Positions 24,582 to 33,750 of a stretch of 64,000 nt of DNA are shown here, piece by piece. How positions within the stretch are numbered: position 1 is the first letter of the stretch; every line of letters starts with the position of its first letter. The stretch is taken from positions 2,575,001 through 2,639,000 of the forward strand of contig NZ_LT907978.1 of NCBI RefSeq assembly GCF_900209925.1, written 5' to 3'. Below the pieces are notes generated by a model. That model saw only the letters and a program-made list of their open reading frames with translations, had not been told where the DNA came from and did not search any database. The translations under genes and the position numbers were made by a program. The DNA is from Anaerobutyricum hallii. GTDB lineage: Bacteria > Bacillota > Clostridia > Lachnospirales > Lachnospiraceae.

Positions 24582-25412
24582 ATGAAAATGAAAATCGTTG
24601 CAGATTCATCTGCAAATCTTTTAGCTTTACCTGATATAGATTTCGGGATTGTTCCGCTTCATGTAATCGTAGGTGAGAATGATTACGTAGATGATGATAA
24701 GATTGATCTTACAGCTATGCAGGAGGATCTTTCTTCTTATAAAGGGAAGACATCGACATCAAGTCCAAGTCCTCACGAATGGGAGAATGCGTTTGGCGAT
24801 GCTGATGTTGTATTTTGTATCACTATTACAAGTACTCTGTCCGGTACATATAACAGTGCTGTTATCGCTAAGGACATCTATGAACAGAATCATGCCGGCA
24901 GGAAAGTATATGTTTTAGATTCTTTATCTACAGGACCAGAAATCGCACTTTTTATTGAAAAAATAGCAGAACTCATAAAAGCCGGTTTTGCTCCGGATGA
25001 TATTTATAAAACCCTTCTCGAATATAAAGATAAAACACACCTGTATTTTTCTCTGGCATCTTTAAATAATTTTGCAAAGAACGGACGAATAAGTCCGGTA
25101 ATTGCAGCCGGAATCGGTTTATTAGGAGTCAGAGTCGTTGGAAAGGCGAGTGATGAAGGAACTTTATTACCGCTTGATAAATGCAGAGGAGAAAAAAGAG
25201 CATTAAAAAAACTGATTAATCATCTTAAAGAGTGTGGTTATACAGATGGAAAAATCATCATTGCTCACAACAATAACGAAGCTGGTGCTTTAGAATTAAA
25301 AAAATTGATTGAAAATACATTTGGAATTTTTAATGGAAAGATTCAAAAAACAAGAGCCCTTTGCAGTTATTACGCAGAGCCGGGCTCCCTTCTCATCGGT
25401 TTTGAAGCATAG
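24582..25412 (+). CDS. DegV family fatty-acid-binding protein
   Basis: A 276-aa two-domain DegV/FakB-type protein. Such proteins bind a fatty acid and, with FakA, feed it to phospholipid synthesis. Visible are MKIVADSSANL, KTSTSSPSPHEW, ITITSTLSGTYNSA with the fatty-acid-binding serine, VLDSLSTGPE and a C-terminal IIIAHNNNEAGA. ACGGAGG precedes the start. No fakA gene is near. A general lipid-binding role is all the sequence supports. Confidence 0.88.
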   Translation: MKMKIVADSSANLLALPDIDFGIVPLHVIVGENDYVDDDKIDLTAMQEDLSSYKGKTSTSSPSPHEWENAFGDADVVFCITITSTLSGTYNSAVIAKDIYEQNHAGRKVYVLDSLSTGPEIALFIEKIAELIKAGFAPDDIYKTLLEYKDKTHLYFSLASLNNFAKNGRISPVIAAGIGLLGVRVVGKASDEGTLLPLDKCRGEKRALKKLINHLKECGYTDGKIIIAHNNNEAGALELKKLIENTFGIFNGKIQKTRALCSYYAEPGSLLIGFEA

Positions 25413-25514
25413 GAAAACAAGTCTGTATGGATATATAGAAGGGGCTATTGAGAAATAAATTGTTCCAAACAGGGGAATATTTGATTCATGTGAGTCAAAC
25501 ATTCCCTAAAATTT

Positions 25515-25680
25515 TTCCTAATGCAGTGCTTTGTTTGGGCAAACTTTCAGGCATTTGCCGCAATGGATGCATTTATTTTCATCTTTTGTATAGGAATTAT
25601 AGTTCTATCTGGTTTTATATGTGTTCCACTGTCCAAGGGACACAGACTATACTGAACGGTGTTATCAATTTGTTATCATG
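25515..25680 (-). pseudogene. 4Fe-4S ferredoxin-type relic
   Basis: On the minus strand one frame reads KCIHCGKCLKVCPNKALH then a stop (about 25520-25585), a clear CxxCxxCxxxCP cluster. Upstream, a different frame continues back to about 25680, so at least one frameshift separates the parts. It probably is the C-terminal end of an iron-sulfur protein, standing where the second redox cassette has a NapH-like protein and a ferredoxin. Confidence 0.45.
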
Positions 25681-25688
25681 ATTGTGTA

Positions 25689-25988
25689 TCAATCGAAGAT
25701 TCTCGTAATATCCTGATATCGGTTAATTACACGATAAATCTCTACATCCTCTTTTCTTACTTTATAGATAATCACATAATCTTCCCATATTGCATATTTA
25801 TAATCTGTCCGAAAGCTGACTCGTTTTGAAAGGTCCGAACCCATTTCCGGAAATATTTGAAGATTTTCAAATTTACCGTAAAGTTCCTTTATGGTCTTTG
25901 CGGCATATTCTTCGTTATCCTCAGCAATATAATCCCGAATATTCTTAAGATCCTTTGCAACAATAGGATTAATCCGCAGTTTTAACAT
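25689..25988 (-). CDS. RelE/ParE-type toxin
   Basis: A 99-aa type II toxin, presumably a ribosome-dependent mRNA nuclease or gyrase poison. Typical lines: LRINPIVAKDLKNIRDYIAEDNEEYA, FPEMGSDLSKRVSFRTDYK, VIIYKVRKEDVEIYRVINRYQDITRIF. The ATG at 25988 follows the antitoxin stop by one base, with GGGGGAA upstream; the longer frame from 26003 would overlap the antitoxin. Confidence 0.85.
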   Translation of the reverse strand: MLKLRINPIVAKDLKNIRDYIAEDNEEYAAKTIKELYGKFENLQIFPEMGSDLSKRVSFRTDYKYAIWEDYVIIYKVRKEDVEIYRVINRYQDITRIFD

Positions 25989-25989
25989 T

Positions 25990-26238
25990 TTATTCCCCCA
26001 CAAGTGCTTTCAGTTCGTCCAAATCCAGCCAACCTTCGCCATCTTTTACTGCTTCTTCGGCTTCCTGCAGCTTCAGCAAAAGCTTTTTCTCTGCACGATC
26101 ACGCTCGTAATCTTCAATATCCATAACTACAAAACGTCCTCTGCCATTCTTTGTCAAGTATACTGGTTCTCCTTTATGACAGTTTTTCAAAACTTCATTA
26201 TAGTTTCTCAAATCAGATACTGGTAAAATATTTGCCAT
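25990..26238 (-). CDS. Phd/YefM-type antitoxin
   Basis: An 82-aa antitoxin: MANILPVSDLRNYNEVLKNCHKGEPVYLTKNGRGRFVVMDIEDYER is the classical Phd fold, and the acidic C-terminus (DGEGWLDLDELKALVGE) would wrap the toxin. It precedes the toxin in a two-gene operon, as expected, and should autoregulate it. Confidence 0.88.
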   Translation of the reverse strand: MANILPVSDLRNYNEVLKNCHKGEPVYLTKNGRGRFVVMDIEDYERDRAEKKLLLKLQEAEEAVKDGEGWLDLDELKALVGE

Positions 26239-27143
26239 ATTCTTTCAGCTCCTTCCTTGATAAAACGAACACTCACATTCGCTTCTCGCTCATAAACACA
26301 ACCTACTGTGCGGTCCACATTCATATTGTTTCTGTTACTTTTATTATACACAAAAAGCTGTAAAATTCAACGTAGATTTTTACAGCTTTACAAGAATTTC
26401 AATATTTTATATCACGCTCTAATCTGGATGGTAGATACCCCATAAAAGAAATAATTGACAAAACCATCGCGAACAATGTCAATTCTGATTTGATCAACTG
26501 CCCACTCAAAAGGTTAGCGCCATACACAACACCATTTGCAAAATATCAGGAGAAACGACTATGCGCAATATACACTTATATGACCACATCTGTGTCGTTG
26601 GTAAAAAAGAGACAATTCTCCCTTTAGTTGATGAAATTGAGCTATTGTACCATCGACTTCTTGATCTGGAGCAGAGTAATTTATCAGCAGTTCCCAATAA
26701 ATATAGCTTTTCTCTTGAAATCAAGAAACAGTCATGTTATATATGTTATATTATTAGTAGAAAAGATGCCACCGATAGACGGTTAGCCCGATACTAAATG
26801 TTAAGCTTTAGAAAAGCCGCTCAGTTTTCTCAGGACCGGGGCGGCTATTTCTGTGTCTTATTATTATCTTTACCAAAGGAATATCCTAATCCAAAGCAGG
26901 TTAAGCCAAAGCTCACTACTTAGTCTTTTTCCAAGCAATTCCGACAGTATTTTACAAACATTTGTTCTGTCGGATAATCAACTGGTTATTTTCTTGTATT
27001 AATTGCCGGAAGCTTGACAGTTGAATAATTAAAAATCACCTTATAAGCCTTATAATACCTACATTTTTATGTCAAATTTTATGTTTTGATATGTACTTGT
27101 TTGTAATAGTTTATTATACTAGAAGAAAAAAGGATTTTTTATC
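26239..27143. other. eroded accessory stretch
   Basis: No firm gene. Frames in the plus strand at 26415-26620 (SRSNLDGRYPIKEIIDKTIANN) and 26561-26797 look like pieces of decayed genes. A hairpin near 26806-26850 (AAAGCCGCTCAG / GGGGCGGCT) may be a terminator. The stretch joins the toxin-antitoxin pair to the first redox cassette. Confidence 0.4.
26561..26797 (+). CDS. small hypothetical ORF (doubtful)
   Basis: A 78-aa frame starting MRNIHLYDHICVVGKKE with CAGGAG eight bases upstream. No family recognised; the last 20 residues look unlike a protein. It could be the start of a truncated gene of a vanished element. Confidence 0.3.
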   Translation: MRNIHLYDHICVVGKKETILPLVDEIELLYHRLLDLEQSNLSAVPNKYSFSLEIKKQSCYICYIISRKDATDRRLARY

Positions 27144-27206
27144 ATGTACATAGCAATCACAGGCAGCAAAAATAATAAAGATGTATATATTTATCGTTCC
27201 TTCCGT
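27144..27206 (+). pseudogene. truncated transposase N-terminus
   Basis: ATG at 27144 preceded by AAAAAGGA opens MYIAITGSKNNKDVYIYRSFR, which resembles the N-terminus of IS1634-type transposases. It breaks off at about 27206, exactly where homology with the second redox cassette (from 47498) begins, so the cassette junction cut this gene. Confidence 0.4.
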
Positions 27207-27254
27207 ATATTCACAATAGTCATGTACTATAGTCAGTATATTTCCATTTATGGC

Positions 27255-27300
27255 ATATGTCAATTATGTAATTGACGCATCTTAAAAAAGTAAGTATACT
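27255..27300 (+). promoter_or_regulatory. crp copy 1 promoter and operator
   Basis: Operator ATATGTCAAT-N6-ATTGACGCAT (27255-27280) contains the -35 TTGACG (27272-27277); 17 bases later is TATACT (27295-27300). Confidence 0.75.
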
Positions 27301-27324
27301 ATGTTCGTAAAGGAGATAACTATT

Positions 27325-27984
27325 ATGAACTTCGAAAATTATTTTCCACTATGGAATGACTTAAATACAGCACAGAAAAAACTAATTTCAGACAATTTGA
27401 TTACACGGGATGTAAAAAAAGGAACAATCATTCACAACGGAAACCTGGATTGTACTGGATTATTACTGGTTAAATCCGGGCAGCTTCGAACTTACATACT
27501 TTCAGATGAAGGACGGGAAATTACACTTTACCGTTTGTTCGATATGGATATGTGTCTTTTATCCGCCTCATGTATCATACGCTCCATTCAATTTGAAGTA
27601 ACCATTGAAGCAGAAAAGGATACTGATCTTTGGATCATCCCTGCTGAAATCTATAAGGACATCATGAAGGAATCTGCTCCCGTCGCAAACTATACCAATG
27701 AGTTAATGGCCACCCGTTTTTCTGATGTCATGTGGCTGATTGAACAAATCATGTGGAAGAGTTTGGATAAGCGTGTTGCTTCATTTCTTTTAGAAGAGAC
27801 CTCTATCGAAGGAACAAACGAGCTGAAAATCACTCATGAGACGATTGCTAATCATCTTGGTTCCCACAGGGAAGTTATCACTCGAATGCTCCGATACTTT
27901 CAAGGCGAAGGACTCGTCAAACTCTCCCGCGGCAAAATCACAATCCTAGATTCGAAAAGACTGGAAACACTACAAAAATCATAA
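27325..27984 (+). CDS. Crp/Fnr-family regulator, copy 1
   Basis: A 219-aa regulator with an N-terminal cyclic-nucleotide-binding fold (KKGTIIHNGNLDCTGLLLVKSGQLRTYILSDEGREITLYRL, residues 30-75 in pieces) and a C-terminal HTH (ITHETIANHLGSHREVITRMLRYFQGEGLVKLS). The cysteines at DCTG, MCLLSASC could serve redox or cluster sensing. Start is the ATG at 27325 after AAAGGAG; the ATG at 27301 would coincide with the transcription start. It is divergent-facing: its 3' end meets that of the reductase gene. Nearly identical to the copy at 47616-48275. Confidence 0.9.
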   Translation: MNFENYFPLWNDLNTAQKKLISDNLITRDVKKGTIIHNGNLDCTGLLLVKSGQLRTYILSDEGREITLYRLFDMDMCLLSASCIIRSIQFEVTIEAEKDTDLWIIPAEIYKDIMKESAPVANYTNELMATRFSDVMWLIEQIMWKSLDKRVASFLLEETSIEGTNELKITHETIANHLGSHREVITRMLRYFQGEGLVKLSRGKITILDSKRLETLQKS

Positions 27985-28005
27985 AACTGTTTTTCTGTAA
28001 CATCT

Positions 28006-28064
28006 AAAGAATCCTCCATTTATCAGAATTATGAAAGTCATTCTAATAAATGGGGAATCTTTTT
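28006..28064. terminator. bidirectional terminator between crp and reductase
   Basis: AAGAATCCTCCATTTAT-C-AGAAT pairs with ATTCT-A-ATAAATGGGGAATCTTT, T-rich on both sides; separates two convergent genes. Copy 2 is at 48297-48355. Confidence 0.8.
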
Positions 28065-28102
28065 ATGCTACAAGAAAATTATAAAAATATTATGATTATT
28101 TT

Positions 28103-29794
28103 TTAATAATCCATACCACATGCATATGCCCTTTCGATCAGCGCACGGTCATTAACCACTGTGTCATAGAAGCGGAATCCACCGGAAAAGTTGTATGTTT
28201 CATATCCATTTCCTTCCAGAATACGACTGGCAATATAACTGCGCAGACCACTTTGGCATATCAGATACACAGGCTTTCCTTTCTCAATTTCACTAATTCG
28301 TTCTCTCAGTTCATCTACAGGTATGTTTTTGAATCCATCAATATGCCCCCTGCTGAATTCATCTACCGTTCTCACATCCAGCAATACAACATTTTTATCT
28401 TTAGAAATCTTATCCATATCTTCCAGATGCCATTGTTTTAAGGTGCCTTTTTCTATATTGTCTATCATGAATCCTGCCATATTTACAGGATCCTTAGCTG
28501 ATGAGTATGGTGGTGCATATGCAAGATCCAGATCTTTCAGCTGGGTTGCCCTCAGTCCTGCATGGATCGCTGTTGCCAGCACATCGATACGTTTATCAAC
28601 GCCTTCATATCCAATAATCTGAGCACCAAGCAAGCGATACGTATCCTTTTCAAAAACCACCTTCATGGTCATCACTTTTCCACCAGGATAGTAATCGGCA
28701 TGACTCATAGGAGAAAGAATTACTGTATCTATATCTAATCCTGACTTTTTGGCATTTGTTTCATTGATACCTGTAGTGGCTGCTGTCATATCAAATACTT
28801 TGATAACGGAGCTTCCCTGACTGCCCAGATAACGGCTATCACCGCCGCAAATGTTATCTGCGATGATCCTGCCCTGTTTATTGGCAGGTCCTGCTAAAGA
28901 GATTAGTGCATCCTCACCCGTAACATAATGTTTTACCTGAACTGCATCACCTGCAGCATAAATGTCCGGTACAGAGGTTTCCATCCTGTCATTCACTACT
29001 ATACTTTCCTTGATGCCAAGTTCCAGACCCGCTTCTTTTGCTAATGCTGTGTCTGGTGTAACGCCGATTGCCAGTACTACCATATCAGCCTGAAGGGATG
29101 GATTATCTTTCAATAGAACCTCCACTCCATTGTCTTTTTCTTTAAATCCTTCTACTGTATAGCCCAGTACCAGTTTTATCCCGTGTTTTCTCATTTCACT
29201 ATGAATCATCGATGCCATATCCGGATCAAAAGGATTCATCAGCTGCTTAGGCCGCTGGACAATTGTAACATCCATGCCTAGCTCCCTCAAATTTTCTGCC
29301 AGTTCCAGACCAATAAAGCCACCACCTGCCAATACAACCGATTTTGGATGATTCTTATTTATATATTTCTTTATCCGAAAAGTATCTTCTACTGTACGAA
29401 GTGTAAAAAGCTTATCAATACCTACTCCAGGAAGTCTCGGCTGTGTTGGCTTTGCACCTGGAGAGAGAATCAGCTTATCATAGTTTTCTTCAAATATCTC
29501 ACCGTTTTCCAAATTTTTCACTGAAACAGTTTTACGAGCCGGATGTATGGAGATCACTTCATGATGAATTTTCATATTGATGTGGAAGCGTTTAAAAAAG
29601 CTCTCTGGTGTCTGTAATGTAAGTTCTTCTGGATCTGTGATCACATCTCCAATATAATATGGAAGCCCACAATTCGCATAGGATATGTATCCAGATCTTT
29701 CAAATACAGTAATTTCTGCATGTTCATCCAGTCTGCGTATCCTTGCTGCAGCTGTAGCTCCTCCGGCTACACCGCCTACGATTATTACCTTCAT
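28103..29794 (-). CDS. CoA-disulfide / persulfide reductase with rhodanese domain, copy 1
   Basis: FAD-dependent pyridine-nucleotide disulfide oxidoreductase of the CoADR-RHD/Npsr type, which reduces CoA disulfide, CoA persulfide or polysulfide. The 563-aa protein opens with the FAD motif GGVAGGATAAARIRR, has the single active-site cysteine at C42 in YANCGLPYY, the NAD(P)H site AGGGFIGLELAENL, FAD site IYAAGDAV, dimerisation domain, and from about residue 460 a rhodanese domain with active-site CQSGLRSY. It is 23 bases downstream of trx copy 1 and probably co-transcribed. The sulfur chemistry is inferred from the family. Confidence 0.92.
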   Translation of the reverse strand: MKVIIVGGVAGGATAAARIRRLDEHAEITVFERSGYISYANCGLPYYIGDVITDPEELTLQTPESFFKRFHINMKIHHEVISIHPARKTVSVKNLENGEIFEENYDKLILSPGAKPTQPRLPGVGIDKLFTLRTVEDTFRIKKYINKNHPKSVVLAGGGFIGLELAENLRELGMDVTIVQRPKQLMNPFDPDMASMIHSEMRKHGIKLVLGYTVEGFKEKDNGVEVLLKDNPSLQADMVVLAIGVTPDTALAKEAGLELGIKESIVVNDRMETSVPDIYAAGDAVQVKHYVTGEDALISLAGPANKQGRIIADNICGGDSRYLGSQGSSVIKVFDMTAATTGINETNAKKSGLDIDTVILSPMSHADYYPGGKVMTMKVVFEKDTYRLLGAQIIGYEGVDKRIDVLATAIHAGLRATQLKDLDLAYAPPYSSAKDPVNMAGFMIDNIEKGTLKQWHLEDMDKISKDKNVVLLDVRTVDEFSRGHIDGFKNIPVDELRERISEIEKGKPVYLICQSGLRSYIASRILEGNGYETYNFSGGFRFYDTVVNDRALIERAYACGMDY

Positions 29795-29816
29795 CTTATT
29801 TTTCCACCTTTCCTCA

Positions 29817-30122
29817 TTAAAGCATTTCTAAAATCGCCTTCTTAGGTCTTGCCCCTGAAACCTTTGTTACAATCTTCCCATTCTTCATAACCACCAAAGT
29901 TGGAATACTCATAATACCAAATTTACTTGCCAGTTCAGGCTGCTCATCCACATTGATCTTTCCAACTTTAATATCAGGGCGTTCACTTGCAATTTCTTCT
30001 ATGATAGGAACCACCATACGACAAGGAGCACACCAAGGAGCCCAAAAGTCTAAAAGAACAGTTTTCTCGGAATCCATTATTTCATTCTGAAAATTATTTT
30101 TATTGATATTAATAGCAGACAT
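29817..30122 (-). CDS. thioredoxin, copy 1
   Basis: A 101-aa thioredoxin: FWAPWCAPCRMV with C31/C34, the cis-proline segment SIPTLVVMKNG, and INVDEQPEL. The CxxC pair is CAPC rather than the CGPC of housekeeping thioredoxin, which suggests a dedicated partner, plausibly the neighbouring reductase. AGGAGG precedes the start. First gene of the operon with the reductase, driven by the promoter at 30156-30197. Confidence 0.92.
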   Translation of the reverse strand: MSAININKNNFQNEIMDSEKTVLLDFWAPWCAPCRMVVPIIEEIASERPDIKVGKINVDEQPELASKFGIMSIPTLVVMKNGKIVTKVSGARPKKAILEML

Positions 30123-30155
30123 TTTACAGTCCTCCTTTTTTTCTTTTATGGTTTT

Positions 30156-30197
30156 ATTATAATCTGAAATTCATTTATTTTCTGTGATATCATCACA
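30156..30197 (-). promoter_or_regulatory. trx copy 1 promoter with Crp-type site
   Basis: TATAAT (30161-30156) with no -35 consensus; 21 bases upstream lies TGTGATGATATCACA (minus-strand reading of 30183-30197), centred near -41, the position for a class II activator. Confidence 0.7.
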
Positions 30198-30220
30198 TTA
30201 TTATCATGTTTGAGAAAAGA

Positions 30221-30251
30221 AAAACCTCCGCAAACATTACGTCTGCGAAGG
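30221..30251. terminator. terminator overlapping the end of the MATE gene
   Basis: CCTTCGCAGAC and GTTTGCGGAGG (minus strand) pair, followed by TTTTTC. Its 5' arm encodes the last MATE codons. The same 45-base block is at 51605-51650. Confidence 0.7.
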
Positions 30252-31583
30252 TCGTTTTCTTGTGATCCATAAAAATGTACAGGTAAAAATAATTCCCTTT
30301 ACAATTGAGGTTGAAGAAATAGCCCACCATATTCCATCCAGACCCATAATACCTCCAAGAATGATCGACAGCGGAATTCTTGCACTGGTAAAAGCTATAC
30401 TGATGATACTGCAGAGTCGGGTTCTGCCGAGCCCTGATAATGCACCGACTGTCGTCAGTTCCACACACATAAAAGCTTCACTGAAACCTATGATGATTAG
30501 ATATTCAACTGATGTTGCGATTGCTTTGGGTTCATGAAAAAAGATTCTGGCAATCGGTTCCGGAATACATATAAATACAGCTGAGATCAGCAGTCCCCAG
30601 ATACCAACCGTCCACAAAGAAGCCTTATATCCTTTTTTGACACGGTCATTTTTACCCGCACCATAGTTCTGTGCGATAAAGGCATTTAATGCCGCTGCAA
30701 AACCGTCTGCAGTATTCCATGATATTGATTCAATCTGACCTCCGACTCTCTGCGTTGCAACAGCTTCTGCACCATACCCGGAGATCATACGTGTCAGCAC
30801 CATGGAGATTGCACAATATGCCATTCCCTGTATTGCTGTCGGAATTCCGATCTTACAGATTCCCTGCAGATATTCCCGCGGGATTTTTGCCAAAAGCCTG
30901 GTTCCTTTTAGTACATTTTCTTTCTTTTGTATGACAATTCCGACTATCATGATACTCATAACGATCGCCTGTGCTGTCACTGTCGCAATTGCAGCCCCGA
31001 CAACACCAAGCTTCGGAAACATCCCCACTCCAAGAATCAACACAGGATCCAGAATCATATTTGTGGCCAGGCCGACAAGATTCGCTATAAAAGGTGTCTT
31101 TGAATCTCCCTGTGCCGTATAAAGTCCAGTCAGTGTCAGCGTCATAAAAGAAAATACGATCAGCCCACAGGCAATCCTCGTATATGACACTGCCGCCGCA
31201 TGAGCCTGTGCATCTGCAAGCTGAAAAAATCCTACCATCTGTCTGGTAAAAAGCAGCGAAAGAATTGCATATGCCATTCCCATAAATGCAGCAAGCTGTA
31301 CTGCCGCCTGTGCGAATCCGTGTGCCCTTTCTCTGTCTCCATGTCCGATACACTGTGCCACATGCACCTGTCCACCCATTCTAGCCATAGCTGCAAGTCC
31401 CTGCGAAAGCCAGGTAAACATACCTCCAACACCTACACCTGCAACTGCCTTCGAACCAAGCAGACCAATCCAGGCCATGTCCGTGATGTTGTACAAAGTC
31501 CCCAGAAACGATGACGCCATGATCGGAACCGCAAGTTTCGTCAGCGTTTTTAGAATAGGACCTTTTGTTAAATTTCCCTCCAT
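30237..31583 (-). CDS. MATE-family efflux transporter
   Basis: Multidrug and toxin extruder, about 448 aa with 12 membrane segments in two halves. Starts MEGNLTKGPILKTLTKLAVPIMASSFL; the ATG at 31583 has GAGG seven bases upstream and is preferred to that at 31589. The second half contains GIPTAIQGMAYCAISMVL and ends KRPSQT. Cation-driven drug or metabolite export; substrate unknown. It lies just beyond the right junction of redox cassette 1. Confidence 0.92.
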   Translation of the reverse strand: MEGNLTKGPILKTLTKLAVPIMASSFLGTLYNITDMAWIGLLGSKAVAGVGVGGMFTWLSQGLAAMARMGGQVHVAQCIGHGDRERAHGFAQAAVQLAAFMGMAYAILSLLFTRQMVGFFQLADAQAHAAAVSYTRIACGLIVFSFMTLTLTGLYTAQGDSKTPFIANLVGLATNMILDPVLILGVGMFPKLGVVGAAIATVTAQAIVMSIMIVGIVIQKKENVLKGTRLLAKIPREYLQGICKIGIPTAIQGMAYCAISMVLTRMISGYGAEAVATQRVGGQIESISWNTADGFAAALNAFIAQNYGAGKNDRVKKGYKASLWTVGIWGLLISAVFICIPEPIARIFFHEPKAIATSVEYLIIIGFSEAFMCVELTTVGALSGLGRTRLCSIISIAFTSARIPLSIILGGIMGLDGIWWAISSTSIVKGIIFTCTFLWITRKRPSQT

Positions 31584-32437
31584 TTTCATTCCTCATCCAT
31601 TTTTATTTTTTATTATCCACAAATCCTATTATACATGGTTTAACATAGATTTTCATCAGGAATTATCCATATATATCAAAAACCCTTTTGAAGAAATATG
31701 ATTCTCCAAAAGGGCTTTCTGTCTGAATCTTTTTATAATTTTTCTCCGCAGGTTTCAATGACTTTTTTGTACCAGTAAAACAATGAAAACCTATGGTATG
31801 ACAGTCTATACTTCAATACTCACAAACGAATGCGCACACAAGTATCCTATACACTTCGACTGTCAACCTTAACTTGTTTAATCCCAATAATCACCAATAT
31901 ACAGCAATATGAACTTAATAAAGATACTATGAATGACTGGCATACTGAAATGTTTGAACTTCAGTATAAAAAAGATTTGGCTTCTTTTAATATCAACATA
32001 AAAAGCGAGATTGAAGTGAACTATTAATTTTATATAGACATTTTATAGACGAAGAAAATAAAGAGCCGCTATTTAAGCGGCTCTTTGGCATTTTTGTTAC
32101 TACTCAAACTCTATGTATCCATCTATATATTGTATTCTCTTGATTTTATTTTTCATATATTTAGTATGCATTTTCCATATATTCCATGATATCCACACCT
32201 TTATTAGAGTTTTTGTAGACATTTTATAGATAATCGGGAGCAGGGAATTTGACATTATCGTTTTGATAAACGTGATGCTCTATCTATAATTTTTCTGTCT
32301 CGAGTTCCACTCGAAGACCACTCGATTATTTATTTTCATATACAATACGGTTATGACAGGAACGGTTTGCTTTTCCAACTAAAATAATCATACTTTTCTT
32401 TTCTCTTTTGGTCAATTATTGTTCTTAAACGATACAT
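31584..32437. other. gene-poor stretch
   Basis: Contains a terminator-like hairpin AAAGAGCCGC-TATTTAA-GCGGCTCTTT at 32060-32086 and a weak 65-codon frame at 31830-32027 (ends NDWHTEMFELQYKKDLASF) that could be a gene remnant but has no ribosome binding site. The repeated TATAGAC boxes (32033, 32048, 32228) resemble the borders of the hairpin cassettes. Confidence 0.4.
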
Positions 32438-32932
32438 TTAGTCTTTCAGTCTGCTTAACAGCATCTGATAATGCCGCTGTCCGATATGCCGTCCAGCACG
32501 TTGCAGTCCATCCACGCATTCTCTGACCTCATCTGAAGTTAATTCTTGTTCCTCATAGGCAGCCATAAGAACCCCTATTGTTCCCATGATTCTAAGCCCC
32601 ATCTGAGTTGATACGTTTCTGCCTTTTGCTTCATCCATCAATAACAAATCTGCTTTTAGCTCATCTGTCAGAACAATTGCTTCACTCTCACCCTGGTCAA
32701 GACCTGTTGCTCTTTTTAATATATTGGCTGATTCCGGATTATTTACAGGCTTCACTACGATGAACTTCTTCTGTCTAATCTGGTCAGCTTCCAATTGGAA
32801 ACGTTCATCAATTGTCAACTCTTCAAATACGGCCTGTGGAATCAGAACATCTCCAAACAGTTTTTCCAGTAAATCTATTCGATTGATTTTAAGAAGTGAT
32901 ATCAGCGGTGTTGTGTCGGAGATAACAATCAT
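32438..32932 (-). CDS. DUF3368 PIN-like toxin
   Basis: A 164-aa PIN-fold protein: MIVISDTTPLISLLKINRIDLL carries the first aspartate, LDQGESEAIVL the glutamate pair, and LLMDEAKGR the third acidic residue. Probably an RNase toxin. Its start overlaps the antitoxin stop by four bases (ATGA), a typical toxin-antitoxin arrangement. Confidence 0.85.
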   Translation of the reverse strand: MIVISDTTPLISLLKINRIDLLEKLFGDVLIPQAVFEELTIDERFQLEADQIRQKKFIVVKPVNNPESANILKRATGLDQGESEAIVLTDELKADLLLMDEAKGRNVSTQMGLRIMGTIGVLMAAYEEQELTSDEVRECVDGLQRAGRHIGQRHYQMLLSRLKD

Positions 32933-33219
32933 ACCGTAGTCTCCTTCTTTTTGAGTTCTCTGAATGTATTCAGTTCATCATCCAAATCATCCATCGTCAT
33001 ATCAAAATAAGAATATCCCAGTTTATCATACAAATCAATTAACTCTGATTTTCTTATTCCCAAAATTTCAGCTGCATGACCATGAGATATCGTCTGATTT
33101 AATATATATGGATACAGCAACAGCGCATTTCGGGTAAGCTCTGTTTCTGGATTCATAGTTACCAGATATTTTGACATTCCTACCGGAACTTTAATAGTTA
33201 CAGATTCTGTTGTTACCAT
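32929..33219 (-). CDS. UPF0175 antitoxin
   Basis: A 96-aa HTH-like protein: NALLLYPYILNQTISHGHAAEILGIRKSELIDLYDKLGYSYFD, split here around residues 30-75, is typical of UPF0175. AAAGGGCGT lies upstream of the start. It pairs with the DUF3368 toxin immediately downstream. Confidence 0.85.
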   Translation of the reverse strand: MVTTESVTIKVPVGMSKYLVTMNPETELTRNALLLYPYILNQTISHGHAAEILGIRKSELIDLYDKLGYSYFDMTMDDLDDELNTFRELKKKETTV

Positions 33220-33346
33220 AACATCACGCCCTTTCTATTAGAAATCCTTGTTTGCCTTCTTTTTTTATATTATATCTATTATTTGGATTTTCTACAACTG
33301 ATTTTTCATCTAGAAATACTTTGCAACGTAACTAAGCCACTCTATT

Positions 33347-33471
33347 TCCCATAAAAATAAGGCTCCAAACCTACTATGTAGATTCAGAGCCTTACTGATA
33401 TTCTAGTTATCCATTTTTACAAAAATAGAATATTGAGGTTTGCGAACAAACAACAGGTACTATTCAAACTC
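33347..33471. repeat. 125-bp direct repeat, left (defence module)
   Basis: Matches 41705-41829 in the same orientation and with the same length. Contains the hairpin AAGGCTCC/AGAGCCTT, ATTTTTACAAAAA, the short palindrome GTTTG-CGAA-CAAAC, and ends TACTATTCAAACTC. The gap to qatD (33472-33750) holds no gene that I can see. Confidence 0.75.
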
Positions 33472-33750
33472 GGCAAGTCCAAAGCTATTCTTAAATATAT
33501 TTGTTTAAGTTTTATATCTTTTTTGCCATTATTTCATTTCTGTTGCATATATTATTTTGGCTCGCTGATTTTCTGTTGCCAATTTGTTGCCATTTCATTA
33601 TAACTGCGTTGAAATTGCTTCGCAATCATTATTTTGAATATATCACATAATTTCTTGAAAACAAATATACATAATACCGTTTTCTTCTCTTTAAGAATGT
33701 TCTACCAATACTCGGTACAGACTGCGTGGACTTATGTCAATATTATTCTT

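Noticed and set aside
26506-26724. 72-codon minus-strand frame
   Set aside because: No ribosome binding site, serine/arginine-rich and opposite another weak frame; probably neither is a gene.
30853-31353. 166-codon minus-strand frame inside the MATE gene
   Set aside because: Same-strand, out-of-frame shadow rich in C, W and R, with no start signal.
32033-32090. Fifth copy of the hairpin cassette family
   Set aside because: Only the TATAGACGAAGAAAATAAAG border is similar; the hairpin itself is a short ordinary terminator.
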